Shown piece after piece: positions 55,494 to 64,000 of a stretch of 64,000 bases of DNA. Within the stretch, counting starts at the first letter, position 1; every line of letters begins with the position of its first letter. Source of the stretch: Calendula officinalis (taxonomy: Eukaryota > Streptophyta > Magnoliopsida > Asterales > Asteraceae); NCBI GenBank assembly GCA_963853835.1, contig OY970834.1, positions 35,123,257-35,187,256 on the forward strand, read 5' to 3'. A program made the position numbers and the translations under genes. Under the pieces are notes generated by a model. It had not been told where the DNA came from, ran no database searches, and was given only the letters and a program-made list of their open reading frames with translations.

Positions 55494-55637
55494 TGGTGGA
55501 ACATCATGCTGATTTACAAGAAAAATATAACAAGTTAGTGGAAAATAACCGGTTAATTATGGAAGGAATTATGGAGGTGAAACGGGCTTGCAACTAAGCG
55601 GCCTCAAAGAGAAAGAGGGAGGTAGAACAAAACCATA
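55494..55637 (+). pseudogene. KIN-12-type kinesin tail scrap
   Basis: The frame reads [34 protein letters not shown], stop. It resembles the coiled-coil segment ADLEEKY...RHRRIMEGIAEVKRAAAKAG found in plant KIN-12 (phragmoplast) kinesins. It breaks off at a TAA exactly where the family continues AAKAG. About 34 codons only, so the assignment is moderate. Confidence 0.5.
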
Positions 55638-55956
55638 GTTTTTTTAGAAATAGGGAGAAGCAGGTTTTTAGTTTTGCCTTTTTAAAATGTTAATGTTTGT
55701 ATTTTGTCATATTTTTAAACATTTTTATATTAAATTGTACTCTCTCGATAAGTATAAAAATCCAATAATCACATGTTTTTGGCATAGGTTGAACCAGTCA
55801 ACCCAGCGAACCAGTGATGGAATCGGTTCAGATTCCAATCCTGCATGTTGTGTGTTTAGGGGTATGGAAGCAAAAGTTGATGACAATGAGGAACCTTTAG
55901 TCCATGAAAGTAAGTTCTCATTTATTCTATTTATTTTAGTTTTTTACATAATTTGA

Positions 55957-58900
55957 AACTCAAACATTATAAAATTTGACTTTAAAAGTCAATTGTACCG
56001 CATCAGTTTGAAGTATATTAAATAGTGGGTTTAAAACTTGCCTTTCCTGAATCAAGACAGAAATACACAATGATATATGAGTCATTCAATCACTTATATT
56101 TGACCCTATCTATTAATCAAATGTAGTCTTGTAAAATTTGATTAATGGTATATATGTTGACTTGAAAAGTCAACTGTTTTTTTTATGAATTTGAAGTTTT
56201 ATATAATTTTAAGAAAGTCAAATGCTAAATACAGTTTTCAAAAGTCAACTGCTGTATACAATTTATATATATAAAAAAAACAATCCCAGAATTATAAGTC
56301 TATGTACTGGGATACCAATTGTTGATCTCATGAGGTTATTCTAGTTTGAGTTTGGGTTTTTAATGTAATTCATTATGATGTTAAATATCTTTTTAATTAG
56401 AAGGATGATAGCTTCTCTCAATAGTTAATCACCGTTATTGGCACTACTATTATCAAGTTCATTTAGAGGATTTCCTTGCTTCTGGTGGATCGAAAGACGG
56501 TGTTTTCTAGGTATGGATGATATGTTTATTATTTATTAATTACATCTGCATAGTTATCATTAAATATACTTCATTCTCACAAGTATATAATGACAATGTT
56601 ACTAAGCATTTGAAGGCTGCTAATACAATATTTTCATTTATCAGGTCATTTCCTTGCTGCTAATACAACTTAGGAGAGAGATGAAAAGATTTTGAGCATC
56701 TATTTTGTATCTTTCCTTTCTTTCAATGGTATTTCAATCCTTTTTTTCTCTCTCTCAAATTTTAGGGTTTTCACTTTTCAGCTCTCTTTTTATGCTGATC
56801 ATTCCGACTCTGAACTCCGATCAATGCCGATTTCGTAGGGTTCGTGTTCTTTTCATCTTCATTACATTTCTAAGTTAAATTTCATGTAGATTTGTGGTTT
56901 TTGTTCAAATTTTTTGTGTTTTGAATTCTCATTTAGTAATCTGCTATGTTTTTTGACATGTAAAGCGATTTTGCAACTTTATAATTCCATGTTCTTTTTC
57001 CAAATTTTCCATCCTTCATAGATTCAGTTAGGTCGATGTAGTGAGTAATTCCATTTAATGAAGGATTGTTATCAGTGGGTTTTGTAAATTGTTATATGGA
57101 ATTTTGCAGTCCATGGAGGTCAGATTCGGGAAGATCTCTTCGAAGACTAATGTTGTACCATTTCTCAATTTATGAAAGTACCTCCGTTTTTGCATCCTCT
57201 GTTTATTTAAAATCTTCAACCATAATTGAATTTCATTTGTTGTTTAACTTAATTGATTTAAATCATTTATTTTTTATCTTGATTTCAGGCTGCAATTTAA
57301 ACATTGATGACCGAAAAAGATGCTAGAATGATACCTGAACGGTCACATGCTTCCCTCACAGAAGATCTTGAAAAATGTCCTAGAAAGAGTTCAAGTGCAA
57401 ATCAAAAGGTTTAATTTTTATATTTTTTTAAAATATATTGGGAAACTATGAGTAGTTAATAATTGTTAAAGTTGGGTGGATTTCTACTATTAATGATTAA
57501 AGAATTGATAAACAAAATAATTTCGCAATTTTTTTTTTATCTAGATCAATGGTTGGGACTGATGTTAATCATTAATGGTAGATGATCAAAATTTTATTAC
57601 TTTGGGACTGTAGTTGCATGTTTTGTCAAAAAATTTATTACTTTGGGATTTGCATGTTTTGTCATACAATGTTGACATCAAGGGCTCATTTGATAACGAG
57701 GTAAAAAAAATGTATTAACCGTAAAGCCCTAATACATCAAGTTTGTGATTTTCTAAATTCGTTTTGGTTATGATGTAGGGATTATGGTCAGCAACAAAGA
57801 CATGCCTATTTTTGTGGAAGTGTGGTTGTTCTATCCATTTTTTGTGGGTTGCTCCATCCTTTAAATATTACTATGTTAGTGTATGTAATATGTTTTGTTT
57901 GATATGATGCGTGTACCAGATGAAGCGCTAGAAAATGATGTCGGGCAAGAGATGAGAGGAAGATGCGGTTTCATGTCACCTAGGGCTTTATTTGACTGAA
58001 GCTATTTTTAAATTAACTAAAAGTTTCAAGTAATTGCTATGCTTTTTTTATTAAGATATAATTGGAAATTAGAGAGAAGCAGTGGAGGCGCTTATTCAAG
58101 AGCAACAAAAGTTTGTATTGACAACGCTGATTGTAGCGAATGTTTGAAAGAATTTCATATACGTAATGAGGTAATATTTCTTTATTCCACCATCCCACAA
58201 CGGGTCGAGTTTAGACGAACAGTTCCATAGTTTTGCCAAGTTACAATACACTGCTGTTGTTCATCCTAATTATCTGATTTTTTTTCAACATATACATGCT
58301 GATAGTTGATATTGTTGCATTTAAATGTGTGCATGTATCTTTTTGCACCATCTTTTGTATCGACTATAAATATGCTAATCTATAAAATATAATATGTATA
58401 TTTTTACCCCAATTTCTCGTATCAATACATCATTGAAGTGGGGCTTCTGTGTGTGTGATTTCTTTTTAAGTTTAACCTCCAAGTCCCAACTTTGTAGCCC
58501 ATCAACTCGGCTCTAATTCAAATTAAATAGTTCAGTATTCGTGTGACAACAACACTGATGCAACAAAAACTCTCTTTTGATCCTAAAAATTTTATTTTAT
58601 AATATTACTCACTATATTATTGGAAAGTAAAATTGTTCGGCTATTATTTTGTTATAGGGAATTGCTATATTTCCCCAAACTTTATAAAAAGATAAGCAGT
58701 GCATTTTGTTACCTGTTTATCTTCGTGATAGAAGAACGGACCCTCATGTTTATAGAAACCCACGACCGGGGTAGAAAAGGGGATCAACTTAAAAGGCCAT
58801 AACTTTTGGCTCGAGTCTCCATTTCAGGCGTGTGAATAGGCGAATCGAAACTTGTGACGAGGGCTACTATATGATAAACGCCGTACACGGTATACCCAAC

Positions 58901-60209
58901 TTCCTGGCCCAAAAAGCCTTGTTTTAGACACTTTTTTATGCTTTCATGTTTTTTCCTTAATTTTACAAACTTTGTTTAGGCCCAACTTTTGGCCCGTTTG
59001 ATGTTTTGTCCAATGGAATAAGCAGTTGAATTTTTTGCAAAAATTGAGTTTTTTCTCTCCCAAAATTATTTTGTGTTTGAACAAGTTTTGAAGGCCAATC
59101 CTAGAATTCTTTGAATCAACGTGGTTTTGGTTAGTTTATCCAGTATTTGTAGAATCAATGGGTCAATCTATAATATCGTTCTACAACACTTCGTCTTGTA
59201 TGTAATATATGATTTTATTTTATTTATGCAATTTGATGTATCAAATTATGGATATTTTTGAAGTATTTCATCTTTGTCTGGATGTACTAAAAGCTCTACA
59301 GATTCTCCTGGAAAACAGTAATAAGAAATATACAATTGGCTATTAGATCCATCTTTAAAAAATCACATTAAAGTTAGCAGATTTTATTATTTATTTAAAC
59401 TCTTGTATTTAAGAGTTTACTTTGTAATTATAGCATAGGATCACCGAAAGTCTTAAAATAACATTGATAAAAAGTTACAAACCAACATAAGAAATTTGGG
59501 ACAATTGATAGTGGCATGGAACACCTGGTTGCAAAAGCATGTGCAAAACCCACGTGTATACTCGTACGAGCACATGGTCGACCTCTTTGTGATGTTTTTC
59601 GGTGACGGTTTGTTTATTGATATATGATATTGATTTCTATTTAATATTCCTGTTAATTTGATCAATACAAGTGCACATATTAAATTCTAATATTAGGATG
59701 AAATTTTTTTTTAATGAATTTCACGTATATTATCTTACCTAAGAACCCTGCTTCTTTTGTGGGGAATCCGTTTATCATGATGGAGATAGAGGCCGACTGA
59801 GAGACAACCGAGAATCCAATATCTCCAATTGGAACAAAAACCCTAAAATAAAGATAACTTATACACAGTACAATTAAATTTGTATGAACAAGCGATTTAA
59901 AGTAGACAATATTACTTTCCTCTTGTAGAAACAAAAAAACGGAAAAAGGCACATGATGAAGTATGAAATGTAAAATATCAAGCTGAAATGTTTGTTGCCT
60001 ATAAATTGGTTGCCTTTCCACAAAGAAAAAAACTAAGTTCCAAAAATATATCTATTGCTTCCTACTAAATCTTTTACTTTTCTTTATATTCAAATCAATA
60101 CAAGTGTCAAATCCAAATATTGAGATTATAAAAGATAACTAGTTAATTTCACATGTCGATCATTTTATGTGTATAAAGATGAAGTATAAAGATTTAGTAA
60201 AAAACAATA
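55957..60209. other. AT-rich stretch, no supported gene
   Basis: Several short open frames with splice-like borders exist (for example 57300-57410 and 58039-58230), but none gives a recognisable family. Around 58600-59000 a block with GGCCATAACTTTTGGCTCGA looks like a dispersed repeat, possibly LTR-derived. Confidence 0.4.
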
Positions 60210-60523
60210 CTTCATCCGATTTCAAAATAAGTGATACACTTTGGGTTTCACGCTTTTTGAGGCAAAAGTTTATAATAATAGTTAAATTAGATTAATTGGA
60301 TGGTTAGTGGGGATTGGGTCCCACACTTTTTGAATAAAGTAAGGTTAATGATGTTTAAAAGTAAAAATAAGGGTAAAGATGTCATTTCACTTTGTTAAAG
60401 TAGATAATTAGTGAGTATGGGTCCCACTATCTTTTGCCAAATAAGGTAAATTTTCAAAGTGTATCACTTATTTTGAATCACCCCAAAATGGAAAGTATAT
60501 CACTTATTTTGAATCGGAGGAAG
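60210..60523. mobile_element. Stowaway-like MITE (AAAATAAGTGAYACAC family)
   Basis: Left end CTTCATCCGATTTCAAAATA, right end TTATTTTGAATCGGAGGAAG. TA duplications at 60208-60209 and 60524-60525. It lies about 0.8 kb upstream of the galactosyltransferase. Confidence 0.92.
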
Positions 60524-61330
60524 TACAATTTTTCATTCCAAAAACTCAAAACCGAAATGATAAGATCTAGCTTTACGAACAAAGAAAGTTGTTTGAATGC
60601 TTTCTAAAGCAAAATACCCAAAAGTTGTAATAGCCAGTTTTAATATGGGAGTTCATTTCTGCATCACAACTTTTAATGTCTACACCACGATATACAAGTC
60701 CTTAATGCAACAGTTATGGTGTATAAATCACTACTTTTTTAATATATTTAGTCGAGATGGTCCATAAAAACTTATGAAATAATTCAACCAACTCCATATT
60801 CGTCTTCTAAAAATCCCCCAAAAAAGCATTTAAATTTCAACAAGCCGAAATGGTAATTTGGGGTTTACGAGAAAGAAGCTTGTTTACTTGTTAGAATGAC
60901 TTTTACGGCAAATACCCACAACCCAGAATAAATATAAAATTATCATAAATTCATACACACATTTCGTACCATCATAATAATACCGGAAACTAATATAAAG
61001 TCGAAAACCGAAAAACGGTGTCGGTGAGGCCCTTTTTCCAATATATTCCACAACACACCAATTCTGTTCACACTTCACAACTGCTATCAACTCACTCTCA
61101 AGTCTCGACAGTTGTTTCGAACTCAAATAAAGGTCAAAATTTAGAATCAAGATCTTCAATTAGGGCTTGAACAGATTGAATTTTGGAAATCAATTAGACT
61201 CGGGGGTTGTTTCTTGGACCCGATTCTTGGTTTCTTGATTCAATTGAGTGGGTTTATGAGATGATTTTGTGTTTAATTTAGATTGATTAGCTTAATTTGG
61301 CGTTACGAGAAAAACCCAAAATTGACAACC

Positions 61331-63717
61331 ATGGGTTGGAAGAACAGAGGGGGAGCAGAGTTGAATTCAAGAAACTTGGTGTCAAGAAAATTGACAATTT
61401 ACCTATGTATCGGTTTCTTTTTTGCTGGAATGTTGTTCACCGACAGGTTTTAGACGAAAAAGATTACTTTTTTTATGTTAAATTATTTATCTTATATGCA
61501 TAATATGTGTCAATTTTTTATGGGTATCTTGTTCCTTTTGGTTATTGAATCTTGATGATGTTATTTTACATGATTAGAGTTTAGTAACAAAATTGACGTT
61601 ATGGTGACTGGTAATTGACTAACTTTGTCAATTTTTTTAATCATTGTACACTTTTTATATTCGTATAGAATGTGGACTGAACCCGATGCTAAAAGCATAT
61701 CGAGACCAAATGGGACCGAATCCGAAAAACTCAAGTTATTAGCAGATTGCAATTCAAGATCAGTGAGTAATTATCTATTTTTATTTTATTCAAAAAAATG
61801 AAATTAACTTTATGGTATTTTTGGTTTTGATTAGAAAGATGTAAGGAGGGATTCTAAAGAAATAATTGGGGAAGTTTCAAAAACACATAATGCCGTCCAG
61901 TAAGCTTCAAATTGTTTACATTTTCTTAATATTTTTTTATATCCACAAAAAATAATGATGTTAAAAATTTTAAATGTAGAACATTAGACAAAACAATTTC
62001 AAATTTAGAAATGGAATTAGCAGCTGCAAGAGCCATGCAAGATTCTATAGTTACAGGATCACCAATATCTGATGATTTAAGGTTACCTGAGCCCATTAAA
62101 AAAAGAAAATATTTAATGGTAATTGGTATTAATACTGCTTTTAGTAGTAGAAAGAGACGAGACTCTGTTCGGGCTACTTGGATGCCTCAAGGTTGTTGTT
62201 ATATTTCATTTTTCTCTTAATGCTTGTAAGGTTGAAAAATGGGCGGGTCGGGCGGGTTTGGTAACGGGTCAAAGTTGGTAATTTTTTGGTACGGGTTGGG
62301 TCAGGTTTTTGTCCAAATTTTCTGAATTTTATATAAAATTTTAGCATGTGAAATATGATTGCAAAAGCTATTTTATCCTAATAGTATCCTATTACAACAT
62401 GATTACAAAAGTTACATTATGTCAAAACCGGTCATTTTTTTTATAGGTCGGGTCGGGTTGGACCCCAAACACTTCTGTCAAATTTTAAATACTTTTTTAT
62501 AAATATTAACGTGTCAAATATGATTGCAACAGTTATGTTATTTCATCAATAATCTATTTTCTTAAATAAAATAATTAAGAGGTTTAATACATGATAAAAT
62601 ACACTATCGGCGACTCTCAGCCCATATAATTTTTTAGCTGATTTTTTAAATTTTACCCGTTTGACCCGTCAAAGATAAACATAACCTGAATTGACACATT
62701 GATAAGTAAATGGGTTGACTTTACCACATCTAACTTATAATATTTTTTTTAAACCATACATTCAGGTGATAAACTAAAAAAGCTCGAGGAAGAAAAGGGT
62801 ATTATCATGAGATTTGTGATAGGTCATAGGTAAGCAACAAGTATTATAATATTAATATAATTATTATATACATAATGAAAAAAAAGAACATAAATCTGAT
62901 TTATCATGTTTGTGTAGTGCTACATCAGGTGGCATTCTTGATAGAGCTATTGAAGCAGAAGAAAAGAAACATGGAGATTTCTTACGGTTAGAACATATCG
63001 AGGGGTACCTTGAATTATCAGCAAAAACAAAAACATATTTTACGACAGCTGTCGCTATATGGGATGCCGATTTTTATGTTAAAGTTGATGATGATGTACA
63101 TGTTAATATAGGTATTATTATTTATATTATTACATAAATGCAGATGACATATATATGCGAATTGTTATTTATAAAGTTATAATTATTTATTAATGAAGGT
63201 ACACTTGGAGCAACATTAAGTAGATATCGATCGAAACCTCGTGTATATGTTGGATGCATGAAATCTGGTCCTGTTCTTGCTCATAAGTAAGTCAAACTTG
63301 TTATGTTTCAGTTTGACCCGTTTTCATTCAAATGGGTTGAAATCGTCAGATGTAAAAATATTGGTTTCTAACTTGTTCAATTTTGTGTTCAGAGGAGTGA
63401 GATATCATGAACCCGAATATTGGAAATTCGGTGAAGAAGGAAACAAGTATTTCCGTCACGCGACAGGACAATTATATGCCATTTCAAAAGATTTAGCTAC
63501 TTATATCTCAATAAACCAGTAACTACCATTTTTTTTCACCTTTTTTTTTTCTCTTGATAAATCCTTGTGTTTTTCATCTCATTTTTTGAGAATTTGGAAT
63601 GTTGTAGACACGTACTACACAAATACGCCAATGAGGATGTCTCATTGGGATCATGGTTTATTGGACTAGATGTGGAGCATATTGATGACCGGAGGTTGTG
63701 CTGTGGAACACCACCAG
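61331..63717 (+). CDS. Beta-1,3-galactosyltransferase (GT31), 3' end outside window
   Basis: Nine exons with GT-AG borders: 61331-61446, 61669-61762, 61835-61899, 61980-62191, 62766-62829, 62918-63111, 63199-63286, 63393-63518, 63608-63717; phases agree and give 356 residues so far. The start is [20 protein letters not shown], followed by a hydrophobic signal anchor ([15 protein letters not shown], about 21-36), so it is a type II Golgi protein. The DUF4094-like stem follows, then the Galactosyl_T domain: [43 protein letters not shown], and the metal-binding DDD (residues 240-242, in VDDDVHVN). Then [20 protein letters not shown] and [26 protein letters not shown]. It belongs to the plant B3GALT group that acts on arabinogalactan-protein or N-glycan substrates; the exact acceptor cannot be read. 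The final exon (usually about 40-50 residues) must lie beyond 64000. Intron 4 carries GCGGGTCGGGCGGGT-type repeat words. Confidence 0.93.
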
Positions 63718-64000
63718 GTAATAATTGTAAAAATTATACTGCCATATATTTGTCTAAAATAATAATTGTATAAACTTTTGTTCATTTGGGTAATTAAAAG
63801 ATGGTTTTGAGTCCCTTTTGGATCATTACAAACCTTTTAAATTAATTGGTACGTATAATTCTAACAATCTTAATGATTCGTTTGGCACAAAAAATCATCA
63901 TGTATTGACCCAATTGGACAAAAGCTTGTACACGGACAAGTGTACAAGTACGCTGTACAAGGTTTTTATCTTCATGTTAAATACATTTATTATTAACACA

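Noticed and set aside
57300..58230. Exon-like short frames downstream of a pyrimidine-rich leader
   Set aside because: No recognisable protein family and no consistent gene model; listed only as an unassigned region.
63801..63845. Possible tenth exon of the galactosyltransferase after TTAAAAG
   Set aside because: The frame (DGFESLLDHYK) does not match the family's usual C-terminal segment, which follows CCGTPP with an Asp-Cys-x-Trp type start; I take it as intron.

Overview
This is a stretch of plant nuclear DNA, almost certainly from a eudicot. It is AT-rich, has GT-AG introns, and carries plant-only families: the small subunit of plastid geranyl diphosphate synthase, a GT31 galactosyltransferase, plant mobile domain proteins, and MULE, Helitron, hAT, Stowaway, Tourist and L1 elements. 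I cannot name the species. Only three ordinary host genes look functional: two tandem paralogues of the geranyl diphosphate synthase small subunit (CDS 31224-32078 and 39413-40276) and the 5' nine exons of a beta-1,3-galactosyltransferase (61331 to past 63717, running off the window). Everything else is transposons, transposon ruins and gene fragments.

Layout. 1-1070: decayed piece of an armadillo-repeat kinesin gene. 1300-4900: small repeats, a decayed hAT, an L1 scrap and a Stowaway MITE. 4891-7787: probable 2.9 kb solo LTR holding perfect TCGCG hairpins. 7788-8790: GC-rich arms around about 19 CACATGTG palindromes. 9900-17000: Helitron territory, with two tandem Helitron 3' ends, a PP2C gene scrap and a Helitron with a dead helicase. 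17100-18650: 5'-truncated L1. 19000-21550: MITEs and a 673 bp hAT with intact TIRs and TSD. 21552-21700: orphaned promoter of the first synthase-subunit gene. 21701-31215: MULE-1. 31224-32078: the coding sequence that belongs to that promoter. 32132-35222: a SINE and a minus-strand Helitron. 35908-37673: young L1. 39413-40276: second paralogue. 40568-42545: MITEs. 43410-52322: MULE-2. 53000-60500: mostly anonymous AT-rich DNA with a KIN-12 kinesin scrap and a Stowaway. 61331 to the end: galactosyltransferase.

The most interesting content is the pair of sibling MULEs (9515 and 8913 bp, each with perfect 9 bp target duplications). Both carry the same four genes in the same order: A (coiled coil plus a Ulp1-like protease fold whose catalytic residues are all replaced), B (plant mobile domain, minus strand), C (MURA-type DDE transposase) and D (small, possibly B3-like, minus strand). 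In both, arrays of a short motif repeated about every 31 bp lie at both ends and between the divergent genes B and C, just upstream of each TATA box. The motif is GAGTCCGGAAAT in MULE-1 but GAGGCCGGCTT in MULE-2. The TIR motifs have also switched (AAATAATGC versus AAATAGGCT), while their spacing from the left tip is identical base for base (+7, +37, +66, +94). This looks like an element-specific DNA recognition code that has diverged between siblings, comparable in logic to VANDAL/VANC anti-silencing systems.

MULE-1 also landed exactly on the start codon of the first synthase-subunit gene. Its TSD (AACAAACAA) ends in the A of the ATG, so the native promoter now lies 9.5 kb away and the MULE end abuts the coding sequence.
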